A DNA stretch of 17,218 bases from Jimgerdemannia flammicorona (GCA_003990745.1 RBNI01002893.1:1-17218); one strand, 5' to 3'. Counted from the stretch's first letter, positions 9,440 to 17,218 are shown. Program-made: numbers and translations. Notes: generated by a model not told the origin, from the letters alone.

Positions 9440-9510
9440 TTCATTGACACAAGAGAAGCAATCATCAATCATGTGGAAAAAGTACATTCCAATGCCATGG
9501 GGGCATCGGC
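9440..9510 (-). other. Cys/His cluster between dUTPase and protease
   Basis: Between the two domains the frame reads GRCPHGIGMYFFH, then DDCFSC. The arrangement C-x-H, H, C-x2-C could bind zinc but does not fit a named class that I recognise. It may be a second nucleic-acid-binding element or part of the protease leader. Confidence 0.3.
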
Positions 9511-9583
9511 CACTTGGTACATATCCATATTCGATTTTCTTATAGAATTATTCTTCTTTGTTTACAGTAGATTGGACTGGGGC

Positions 9584-10000
9584 CTTGTTTGATGAGCCAA
9601 ATTCTTTGGATCCTCAGATGGTGGGCAGTAGTTCAGGGACTTCCTTGACTGTCAGAGTTGACTCGATTTTTTCGAATAGAATCTGGGCAATACAGAATCC
9701 AATGGGAATCTTGAAGGGTGTCCAACTATAGTTTCAGATGAGGACAATAATTTTGCCTGTGTAATCTTTGTCAATGACTCCTCCTTCTACTGAGAGTCCT
9801 TTCAATGCTAGGCTGCTGCAACAGCATATTCTTCCAACATGTCCTTCAGGAATTTGGATACTAATTCCTGTGTAGACTTGCTTGACTTCTCAGTTAGAGA
9901 CTGTAGCTTCTTCGGCTGCATACAGATTATATCCAGCTGCTTTTTGACTTCCTTTGGTTGGGGCCTTAGCAGTTTGTCTTAACTTGATAAAGTCTAGTAT
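9584..10000 (-). pseudogene. dUTPase domain inserted between Gag and protease
   Basis: About 139 codons carry the five ordered motifs of trimeric dUTPase (dUTP to dUMP plus pyrophosphate). Motif 1 is AGYNLYAAEE (usual AGYDL). Then TGISIQIPEG. Motif 2 is GRICCCSSLALK (usual GR-APRSGLA-K). Motif 3 is GGVIDKDYTG. Motif 4 is GFCIAQI (usual G-RIAQ). Motif 5 is a TGA then GSKEFGSS (usual RG-GGFGS). It is preceded by AKAPTKGSQKAAGY, the typical N-terminal start. It is in frame with the zinc knuckle upstream and the protease downstream. Stops at 9892, 9736 and 9616 are all TGA. The Asp of motif 1, Arg and Gly of motif 2, Arg of motif 4, and Arg and Gly of motif 5 are all changed as expected from C-to-T or G-to-A, so the domain is dead here. 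It would limit uracil in element cDNA. Confidence 0.88.
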
Positions 10001-10075
10001 TCTGGTGGTCAGATTGTTGAGGTGGTGCAGGGTGGTAACAGTTGCTCATGTTGCTATTTGGAGTTTTCAGTTAGG

Positions 10076-11998
10076 GCAAGCACTGGCCATGTGTCCTGTC
10101 TTTCAGCAATAGAAGCATGCTCCACTTCTTCTAAGTTCATTCCTTTCACCTTCAGTGAGTTTCTTGAAGGTACTCAGCTGGGTGGGTTCATGATTTCTGG
10201 GTGTCCATAAAGTGGATGTTGAGGGAGCTCGAGATGCTTCATGCTTGGATTCCTCTTTCTTAGTCCAAGTTTTTTCCTTGTTATTGAATTGTCTTCGGGG
10301 CAGAATGGGTCCAGCTGTTAGGATCCACTTGACCATAGTCTTGATTCTTGCCAGGCACTATTGTTGGTGGTCACAACCAACTGAGCATCCTTGTTCTTGG
10401 ATTTTTCTAGTAAGCTATTCAGGCAGGGCATCGAATAAATGATCTGCTCTTGTACCATTTCATGCTTCGTCATTGGCAATATATCCTAGGCCAACAGTGT
10501 TCAGGAGTAACTCGAGTTTTGTACAGAAGGTTTCGAATTCCTCCTTACCATGTATATTGAATTTGAGGTTGTGGAGTTTTACTCGGGATTCAGCAATCAT
10601 GGTTTTGCTGTGATATTGAGCAATCATGAGTTGTTTAAGTCCAGGGGCTGCAGGGTGGGCTCCATATCCTGGGGCATTATTTGCTGCATTCTGAGCAACT
10701 ACTGCAGATCAGGTGTCCCATATGAGGGGTTTTTCAGAAAGAGTTCACCACCATTCTTCGGCAGGTCCTCGAAAGAATGTAACAACTCGGCAGACATAGG
10801 CTGTAGTAGTAGCAAAGAGTTGTTCCAGAGTGTGGTCTTGATTGTTTGTCAGAACGCGGTCAGTGACTTGCTCATTGGTCCATTGATTGGCTTTGAAGTT
10901 GGTATCAACTACACTAATGAAGCTTTGGACTTCTTGTGCAGTACCATTGAAGGTAGGTAGACTCAGATTTTTTGTAGGTCGGGTCTGTTCGGCTAAGGCA
11001 GTAATAGTTGCTGCCATTATGGCTATCTGGGCTGTGAGGTCTAGAATCTGTTAGTTTGCCATATTGTTTACTGGAGGCAGTTGGACTGCTAGTAGTGGTG
11101 TTACTGGTACTACTTGAGGTACTAGTGCAGAGTGTGATGGGGTTCTTTGGGTCTGTGTAAGTTGCTGGAGTAATAGTTGTGGGTCTGGAGTAAGGGCTTG
11201 ATAGATAGCTGTCTGTTGCTGTATAGGTGTGTTCTGTCCTGATGGAGATGCATTTCCTTCAGTGGTGTATCCGGGATCAAATTTACTGAGATACTCCTCC
11301 TCCTCTTCAGTTTGGTCCCCATGTAATTGGGTTTGCTCAGCATTAAAGTAGACAGAATCAGTTGTATATCTGATTTCAGATGGACTTAATTCAAAGTCAA
11401 GTTCTGGTTCGGTATTGGTTTCAGATTCAGATAGTGCTGTAGCAGGGCCTGCTTCAGGTTCGAGATCAGGTAGTTGATGAAGAGTTTCTCTTGCTTCTTC
11501 CTTAAGAATATGGTGGGCCTTGCTGTTCTGGAATCAGTAGTATAATGCGGTCCTGGTCCTGGTACGGTGAAAGTCGGTAGAGTTGAGCCACTTAGCAATA
11601 GAGGCTTGGGCTTCATGAGGAATTAAGGCTAGAAAGACTGCTGCTGGTTGTCCTAGGTCGCTCGGGTTTGTAGAGCTGACAAAACTCTTGTTGAGAAGAG
11701 TAAAGAAGACTTCTATAAGACCTTCTTCATCTTGACTTGCTGGGTGTAGTACAAGGAGTTCGGTGAATAGGGTTTTGCCTATTTGCTGGTTTAATTGGAG
11801 TACTTCTTTCTTTGAATGAAGTTTGTCCCACTTGTTGTAGGTGTGGAGGTCAAATTGTCCTTATATGTCAGGTTCAATTCTCTCCAGATTGTCAGATGGT
11901 TCAGGATAAATTTCAGTTTAGAGGTTGGGCTTTATATCAACTTGTAGGAATTTGCAGAAGGGTTTGTAGCAGGGTGAGGAAGCATCTTGAAGCGGAAT
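10076..11998 (-). pseudogene. Gag with zinc knuckle
   Basis: The frame runs about 640 codons. The N-terminal third (PASQDEEGLIEVFFTLLNK, IPHEAQASIAKWL) is unlike standard capsid and I do not recognise it. A long acidic, then Gln/Pro-rich linker follows (SESETNTEPE, QTEEEEEYL). From about 11017 it resembles the retrotransposon Gag core: LPTFNGTAQEVQSFI, TDRVLTN, and a final W-W around GPAEEWW. At 10117-10076 lies a CCHC knuckle C-x2-C-x4-H-x4-C (CFYC, KTGH, C), interrupted by a TGA where a basic residue is usual. Gag would form the particle and package RNA. Stops before the knuckle include TAA or TAG at about 11922, 11863, 11054, 10414 and 10352, and TGA at about 11536, 10747, 10711 and 10461. 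Confidence 0.8.
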
Positions 11999-12009
11999 TG
12001 GATTATAAA

Positions 12010-12021
12010 CCACTGCTACCA
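12010..12021 (-). other. Primer-binding site
   Basis: The minus strand reads TGGTAGCAGTGG three bases after the inner end of the 5' LTR. A TGG start matches the CCA end of a tRNA, and TGGTAGCAG resembles sites complementary to initiator methionine tRNA used by many fungal elements. Which tRNA is used cannot be settled without the genome's tRNA set. Confidence 0.7.
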
Positions 12022-12024
12022 AGT

Positions 12025-12355
12025 TGTAAGAGAGTTGCTTTTTAGGGTAACTGTTACATAGTTCTAGAAGGGTTTTCTAGAAGTTCTGGATATTCTGAAA
12101 GACCATTTTCTTATGGTCAAGATCAATTTCATATGGAGTACGTCCTCTATGCTTATTGATTTCAAGATCGGATTGACGTCTCAACCAAAGTCCTTTTTTG
12201 GACTAGTTCTAGATGTTCAGGATTTTCTGTATTTCAGGAAGTTCAAGAAACTAAGACCAGCTTAGTTGAATTGACGTATCACTGCAGACAATATCCAATT
12301 AGGAATTTTCATGATGGGGTTAGGAGTAGGACCTAACAGAGAGCAGATTTACTTA
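12025..12355 (-). repeat. 5' LTR remnant (R/U5 end, 331 bp)
   Basis: It aligns to 3429-3759 with no gaps and about 21 differences, every one a transition by hand count. Beyond 12355 the similarity stops abruptly: the intact LTR continues with U3/promoter sequence, while here an unrelated segment starts. The promoter, U3 ORF and outer terminus are therefore missing. Confidence 0.88.
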
Positions 12356-12562
12356 CGGGCGACCTTTCACTTGGACCAAACAGTTGGCTCCACGTCTAAG
12401 CCACCAGAATGGTGAGCTTCTCAAGTTTTGGGGGCCACAAATATAGGCTCTAAGGAGCGCCGACAGGTGTACCTCATCTCTTAGGTATAGGAGTCCAACC
12501 TGGTCTTTTCGGTGTAGCCATAGCTTCTAGTTTCAGCAAGTTACAAGGATTTCAAGAATTTC
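12356..12562. other. Unidentified segment left of minisatellite
   Basis: No gene or known element is visible. The composition is more balanced than the flanking elements and CpG sites are present. It may be the 5' part of the polyadenylated unit ending at 14246. Confidence 0.4.
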
Positions 12563-13930
12563 GGGGCAAGATAGGCAAAACGACACAGGCAAGACAGGCA
12601 AGACAGGCAAGACGGGTAACATGGGCAACACGGGCAAGACAGGCAAGACGGGCAAGATGGCAAGATGGGCGACATGGGCAAGATGGGCAAAACCAGCAAA
12701 ATGATACAGGCAAGATGGGCAAGATGGGCAAGACGGGCAAAACAGGCAAAACAAGCAAGATGGGCAACACAGGCAAGATGGCAAGATGGGCGACATCGGC
12801 AAGATGGGTGACATGGGCAAGACAGGCAAAACGGGTAAAATGACACAGGCAAGACCGGCAAAATGGGCAAGATGGGCAACACGGGCAAGATGGCAAGACA
12901 GGCGACATGGGCAAGATGGGCAAAACAGGCAAAACGATAGGGCAAAATGGGCAAGATGGGCAATACGGGCAAGACAAGATGGGTGACATGGGCAAGATGG
13001 GCAAAACGGGCAAAATGACAGGCAAGACGGGCAAGACGGGCAAGACGGGCAAGATGGGCAAGACAGGTAACACGGGCAAGACAGGCAAGATGGGCAAGAT
13101 GGCAAGACAGGCGACATGGGCAAGACGGGCAAAACGGGCAAAATGACACAGGCAAGATGGGCAAGACAGGCAAGATGGGCAAGACGGGTAACACGGGTAA
13201 CATGGGCAACACAGGCAAAACAGGCAAGATGGGCAAGATGGCAAGACGGGCGACATGGGCAAGATGGACAAAACGGGCAAAACGACACAGGCAAGATGGG
13301 CAAAATGGGCAAAACGGGCAAAACGGGCAAGACGGGCAAAATGGGCAAGACGGGCAAAATGGGCAAAATGAGCAAGATGGGCATAACAGGCAAAACGGAC
13401 AACATGGGCAACATGGACAAGACGGCAAGACAGGCGACATGGGCAAGACAGGCAAAATGGGTAAAACGACACAGGCAAGACCGGCAAAATGGGCAAGATG
13501 GGCAACACGGGCAAGATAAGACAGGCGACATGAGCAAGACAGGAAAAATGGGCAAAATGACAGGCAAGACAGGCAAGACGGGCAAGACGGGCAAGACGGG
13601 CAGGATGGGTAACACGGGCAAGATGGGCAAGATGGGCAAGACGGCAAGACGGGTGACATGGGCAAGACGGGCAAGATGGGCAAGATAGGTAAGACAGGCA
13701 AGATGGGTAATACAGGCATGATGGGCAAGACGGGCAAGATGGCAAGTCAGGCGACATGGGCAAGACGGGCAAAACGGGCAAAACAACATGGGCAAGATGC
13801 GGGTAACATGGGCAAGACAGGTAAGATGGGCAAGACAGCAAGACGGGCAATATGGGCAAGACGGGCAAAATGGGAAAAATGACATGGGCAACCAGGTAAC
13901 CGGGCAAGACGGCAAGATGGGCAAGATAGG
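12563..13930. repeat. GGGCAAGAY minisatellite, about 1.37 kb
   Basis: About 150 copies of a 9-bp unit with consensus GGGCAAGAY and variants (AGGCAAGAC, GGGCAAAAC, GGGTAACAC) fill the region. Irregular higher-order blocks of roughly 80-180 bp begin with an 8-bp short unit GGCAAGAY followed by RGGYGACATGGGC. These landmarks occur near 12669, 12789, 12901, 12982, 13110, 13249, 13433, 13524, 13652 and 13750. The unit contains no stop in most registers, so all three minus frames and parts of plus frames look open for hundreds of codons (Leu-Pro, Cys-Pro-Ser and His-Leu-Ala repeats). I treat these as by-products of the repeat. GGG recurs every 9 bp on the plus strand. Confidence 0.9.
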
Positions 13931-14205
13931 GAGGCACTAATAGGGGTAGGCCAGGTGTACTAGATGCCAAGTACTTGAGGTGGTTGGGGCTCACAACCCA
14001 TACCCACTCTTGGGTGGGGCAGGCTAGGTAGGAGGATCTAGTTACTCGGACAGTGAGGTCACAACTCACATCCTAAAGGTGCTTAGATTGTTATTGATTT
14101 GGAAATTATAGTGTGAGAGTAGGGTGGGGTGAGATGCAGAATGTGGCTGCTGGTATGGTATGAGGATTTTAGATAGTTAATAAATGGGGCTCTGGCCTAT
14201 AGAGG
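13931..14205 (+). other. 3' part of a polyadenylated, probably retroposed unit
   Basis: There is no reading frame of note. The segment contains an inverted motif around 14001-14016 (ACCCATACCCACTCTTGGGT) and ends with AATAAA at 14179-14184, 21 bp before a run of A. A poly(A) signal at that distance from a genomic poly(A) tract is the mark of a reverse-transcribed, polyadenylated RNA. Confidence 0.5.

Positions 14206-14246
<41 letters not shown>
14206..14246 (+). repeat. Poly(A) tract, 41 A
   Basis: An uninterrupted run of 41 A follows the AATAAA at 14179-14184. Directly after it the gag remnant of another element begins in mid-frame, so the tract marks an insertion or rearrangement junction. 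An open frame that reads through it as poly-Lys is an artefact. Confidence 0.75.
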
Positions 14247-14248
<2 letters not shown>

Positions 14249-16037
14249 CCTCATTGGACAAGGCCAATTCCCTATAGAAGACCTATCAATTTTACCTATT
14301 GAACTTCTACCACCAGTTGTGATAAGACAAAAAGACCAAGAAGTAGCTCCTTCAAGAATATCCAGATCTATTTCACTCTGTTCAAGATCTCCAACATCAT
14401 CCTTAGGATATCCAAGTATCTCGAACTCTAGTAGTAACTCAGAAAGTGAATTAGAGTCAGTACTAGAATTAGAATCAGAATCAGAATCAGAATCAGAATC
14501 AGAATTAGTATCAGGATCAGAACCAGAACTAGAATTAGAAGACAGTTGACAAAATGGTCACCTCATTACCAATCTTTTGCAGGATATCCCAAAGAAGACC
14601 CAAGAGAATTCTTTAATAGAACAGAAGAAATTATAGCTCTAAAGGACCTCATCTCTGAAAGAAAAATCACCATCTATAAGGCCCAACTTAGAGAACCAGC
14701 CAAAGGAATTTTCAACTGAGCAAGAAATGATCTACACTCAGATCTTGGAGCAGCCATCACTAACTTAGCTAGTAGAGTATAAAGCCATGACCCACTAGCT
14801 CATCAAAAATTATACAGTAATAAGACCTACCACAAGGCTCAAGAATCCATTATAGAAATAAAGATAAATCTTGGAGAATTGCCCAGAGTATTCTTCACAA
14901 GAATCCAGAAGAGAATATATATAGCTAAGTTCAATACCACCAACCAAGTCATCATAGGTCCAATGATCTTTATGAATGAAATTCTCCCAAATATTGCTCA
15001 GCATATCTGTACCCTAGATATCAGAAGGTCTGAGGAATAAGTAGATATAGTATAAGAATTTTTTGATATTAGATAAGAAACTATCTGGACTGACTATGAT
15101 AAAAAGGATGACAAAGAAGATATCTTGGTCAAAGCCCTACAAGGACTCCTTCCAGAACAGGAGAGATCTGAAGAAAGAAGGTCAGTCAAAGAAGGAAAGA
15201 AGAATAGAAGTAAAATTCAAGACCTTAGTTCTAAGTTAGACCAATTGGTTGGACAGATTGAAAAACTTACTATATGTGAAAATTAGAGTTATCAACAAGA
15301 CAACAGAGGATATCTACTATAGAGAAACTAAGGTTATCTATCCAGAGATAACAGGAACTATCAGTAAGAAGAAAGAAGATACCCTGTCTGAGATAGAGCT
15401 TAAGTCCAATACTTCTACTATGGACAATTCAGATACTATACTACTAAATATGACAACAAAAGAAGTAACTAAAGGGACTCAAAACCACTAAATCAAAGGA
15501 ACAAAATCCAGTACAAGAAGACTGAAGCTCATCCTATCAAAGACTTTGAAGAAGAAAGTAACAGTGAAGACTACAGTGATCTGAACTTATACTTAGCCAA
15601 AATTATCACAAGAAAGACAGTCTATCCAGCAGAAAAAAGAAAGGGACCTATAGGAAGATCATCTAGGAATATCAGTAGAAGAATTCAAGAAAAAGATGAA
15701 AAACATAAAGAGGAGCAAGTAGAAATACCTTTCCAGTCTCACTCATCTTTTGTCTCCAAAACAAATGAGCTACCCCCAGAAGATGAAGAAATGGAGAAAA
15801 AACAGAAACCTATTGCCCCAAAGTCCAAAAAGAAGTACACCCCAAAGATTATACCCAGAGATATTTATAATAAAGTCTGGCAAAAGATTCAAGAAGCCAA
15901 GATAGAAGTTCTTCTCCTATAGTTCCTATAACTGATACCAGCAGGAGTTCAAAATAAACTACTGAGAACCACCAGGTCTAGTACTAGCTGAGTCTTAATT
16001 CCACAACAAAAACCAGTCTCTACTTCTATCTAAGCTA
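14247..16037 (+). pseudogene. Truncated gag of a second LTR retroelement
   Basis: The 5' part (14247-14540) is in one frame and ends in a Ser/Glu repeat. From 14540 the next frame continues without further indels to the GC-rich junction. It has a Gag core (FAGYPKEDPREFFNRTEEI, LGELPRVFFTRIQ, MNEILPNI), a Lys/Arg-rich helix (LSSKLDQLVGQIEKL), an Asn/Arg/Tyr/Gln-rich tract, an acidic/Lys-rich part and IPRDIYNKVWQKIQEAKIEV, resembling the segment just before protease in Ty3/Gypsy elements. No CCHC knuckle is visible; the Arg/Asn/Tyr tract may replace it. About 16 stops are present, mostly TAA (10) with TAG 3 and TGA 3, mainly at expected Gln. Protease, RT and LTRs are missing. Only one CpG (14422) was seen in about 1.8 kb, so this copy is older than the chromovirus. 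Confidence 0.7.
14471..14506 (+). repeat. (AGAATC)n microsatellite encoding Ser-Glu
   Basis: Five to six copies of AGAATC lie in the gag remnant and encode a Ser-Glu repeat in the acidic region. Replication slippage here may explain the frame change a few codons downstream. Confidence 0.7.
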
Positions 16038-16046
16038 CAGAGAGAT

Positions 16047-17218
16047 ATGTCAGCGTCCCTTTCTCCGCTACCTTACCGGTCACAAGGTTTGGTAGGCGAC
16101 CTTCCGAGTCCCCTTTCCCCTATTATTACCCCCTCTACCTCGGGTTGGTTTGCTGTGCCTGCAAGGGCATGGTGGGAGGAGGGCAATGGTGTTGAGTTGC
16201 CCCTTTATCAGTGTCAGATCGGTGTTTTCTCTACTTTTTCATGGCTTCTGGTGCCTCTGGCTGTGTCTGGGGTGTACCCGTTTTGGTGCGGCACTTTCTT
16301 CCTTTTGCCGTCGTCAACAAGGTGTTGTCTCTGGTGTGTCATGGGCTACGTAGGGTGTCGGCCGACCTTGGGCGTCAAGTGCCAGTATAGGTTACCTGCA
16401 GGTTATTCGGTGCCTGTGGTGGGGCCCTCTGAGCTTTGGCGAGCTTCCCGGCGAGCGCGGCGCTGGCGTAGGTGACTGCTTTTCGGGTGGAGTCGGGATG
16501 GGAGGGGAGATGGCCGTCACAGATAGGAGGAAGGGCGATTACGGTGAACCAGTGGGGTGCCAGGCTGGGGGCGGTCATCGGGGTTGGGGCGAACATTATT
16601 TCGGTAGGGCCTTTCGATTGGCTGGTAGGGGGTGGGATGGTGCAGGGGCCGGCGTCCTGGCTGTATCCAACTGGAACCGGGAGCTGACGCAGCAATGCGA
16701 TTGAGGCCCGCAGGCTTGGGGAGTGGGACCTTCCTCATTTGGCAGTACCCGACTGGAACCGGGAGCTGACACGGCAACGTGATCGAGGCCCGCAGGCTCG
16801 GGGAGTAGGAGTGGGGCCTTTTCAGGCCTTAGCCCATGTGTCAGTCCTTTTGAGGAGGGTTCTGCGTATAAGTCCTTTACTCACCTGCTTTGAATCCGTT
16901 TTGCTTTCTGTTGGTTGGTTGGGGGGTTTTTTCTTTACCTCGGGCTTTCACTTGGAGTTCGGGGGGCTATTCTTTAATTCAGTCCCGGCGCTGCTAGATC
17001 CGACGTGTAGGTGTGCTCTCGCGTGTGTTCACGATGATCCAGCCCTGGCGAGCAGACAAGTCTAGTTTATGTCGAGGAGGTCGACTTAGCCAGTGTTCGA
17101 CTGGCATAACTGGAGCGGTGGGACTGCTGGACAATTTAGTAGCCTAGGTTAATGGGGGGATAGTGTTCGATGGGTGGTGGGGGAGGGTTTTGGCCTATAT
17201 AGTCTAGGTTCCCTTCCA
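16047..17218. other. GC- and CpG-rich block, unidentified
   Basis: Composition changes sharply at about 16047 from AT-rich, CpG-free DNA to GC-rich DNA with many CpG sites, and stays so to the window edge. It interrupts the gag remnant in mid-frame, so it is a later insertion or a rearrangement. The longest open frames (16047-16475 plus, 16695-16375 minus, 16739-17065 plus) show no motif, low-complexity composition and no start context that I trust, so I do not call genes. It could be the noncoding end or LTR of a younger element continuing beyond the window. No terminal repeats could be identified. Confidence 0.5.
16659..16822 (+). repeat. 82-bp tandem duplication
   Basis: Two adjacent 82-bp units start at 16659 and 16741. 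Both contain CTGGAACCGGGAGCTGAC and GAGGCCCGCAGGCT. Many of the differences in their first 65 bp are CpG against TpG or CpA (for example CAATGCGATTG against CAACGTGATCG), so both copies have lost CpG sites independently since the duplication. Confidence 0.75.

Larger units (their letters stand above)
5931..11998 (-). pseudogene. gag-dUTPase-pol polyprotein, broken
   Basis: The frame with codon starts congruent to 1 mod 3 stays coherent from about 11998 to about 6587 across Gag, dUTPase, protease, RT, RNase H and integrase core, so Gag and Pol were one uninterrupted frame without a programmed shift. Near 6587 a one-base indel moves the reading to the next frame, which continues through the GPY/F region and chromodomain to TGA at 5931-5933. 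I count about 18 TGA and 8 TAA/TAG stops before that. Where family alignment tells the residue, TGA stands at Arg (for example before AVDHAI at 8770, MCI at 8575, NSYWQI at 8452, ENRLF at 8194 and GS--FGSS at 9616). Most TAA/TAG fit Gln. No start codon is secure: the region after the primer-binding site has an ATG only in another frame. Confidence 0.88.
3429..12355 (-). mobile_element. Ty3/Gypsy chromovirus with dUTPase, 5' LTR truncated
   Basis: This is a minus-strand LTR retrotransposon of about 8.9 kb. Module order 5' to 3' is: 5' LTR remnant, primer-binding site, Gag, zinc knuckle, dUTPase, protease, reverse transcriptase, RNase H, integrase, GPY/F-like region, chromodomain, 3' untranslated region, polypurine tract, 3' LTR. 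PR-RT-RH-IN order plus a C-terminal chromodomain define a chromovirus of the Metaviridae type. Gag and pol share one frame from about 11998 to about 6587. There the frame shifts by one base and continues to 5931. No target duplication is present because the 5' LTR is cut off at 12355. About 26 in-frame stops and the missing promoter-bearing part of the 5' LTR make it inactive on its own. Confidence 0.92.

Noticed and set aside
7226..11000. Plus-strand open frames opposite pol and gag
   Set aside because: They are antisense to recognisable RT, integrase and Gag motifs.
5931..11998. TGA read as arginine (alternative genetic code or recoding)
   Set aside because: CGA codons remain in the same frame, TAA and TAG also occur, Arg-to-Cys changes at conserved sites accompany the TGAs, and there is a frameshift; mutation explains all of it.
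12358..12366. GGCGACCTT shared with 16095-16103
   Set aside because: A 9-bp match without extension on either side is too short to link the two GC-richer segments.
12563..13930. CRISPR array
   Set aside because: The units are 9 bp, contiguous and without unique spacers; the context is eukaryotic.
12533..14069. Three overlapping minus-strand open frames of 398-505 codons
   Set aside because: They are produced by a 9-bp repeat lacking stop codons; all three frames are open at once and the proteins are pure low-complexity repeats.
14184..14260. Start of a frame reading through the A tract as poly-Lys into the gag remnant
   Set aside because: It joins the tail of one element to a truncated piece of another; the ATG belongs to the sequence before the poly(A).
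16047..17065. Open frames in the GC-rich block
   Set aside because: High GC makes stops rare; no motif, no coherent frame preference and overlapping frames on both strands.

Overview
The window looks like a repeat-dominated, gene-poor stretch of a fungal nuclear genome. This rests on a chromodomain-bearing Ty3/Gypsy element (chromovirus), pervasive C-to-T/G-to-A damage of the kind left by RIP or by deamination of methylated cytosines, very AT-rich and almost CpG-free background DNA, and no intact host gene. I cannot place it more finely; both repeat-rich basidiomycetes and pezizomycete ascomycetes would fit.

Layout. 1-1313: AT-rich, noncoding, with a decayed tandem repeat and a minus-strand TATA box. 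1314-2001: a complete hAT-type foldback MITE with an 8-bp target duplication. 2010-3240: a broken minus-strand reading frame of unknown function, possibly the U3 of an old LTR. 3429-12355: one large minus-strand Ty3/Gypsy chromovirus. Its 3' LTR is about 2.07 kb (3429-5500) and contains its own broken reading frame with two PPxY motifs. After it come, in descending coordinates of decreasing distance to the 5' end, the polypurine tract, a tRNA-like relic, chromodomain, integrase, RNase H, reverse transcriptase, protease, a dUTPase domain, zinc knuckle, Gag and the primer-binding site. Only 331 bp of the 5' LTR survive (12025-12355). 12356-14246: an unidentified segment with a 1.37-kb GGGCAAGAY minisatellite, ending in AATAAA and 41 A residues, so it looks retroposed. 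14247-16037: a plus-strand gag remnant of a second, older retroelement. 16047-17218: a GC- and CpG-rich block of unknown identity that runs off the window.

What stands out. The chromovirus carries a trimeric-type dUTPase in frame between nucleocapsid and protease, the position used by betaretroviruses. Its long LTR carries an additional ORF, and a second broken ORF at 2150-3240 shows faint resemblance to it. Gag and pol were one continuous frame; it is now broken by about 26 stops and one frameshift. Most stops are TGA where Arg is expected, and by hand alignment all about 21 differences between the two LTR copies are transitions. Nothing here is predicted to be active. Sequence inspection was by eye without database searches, so domain calls rest on recognised motifs.
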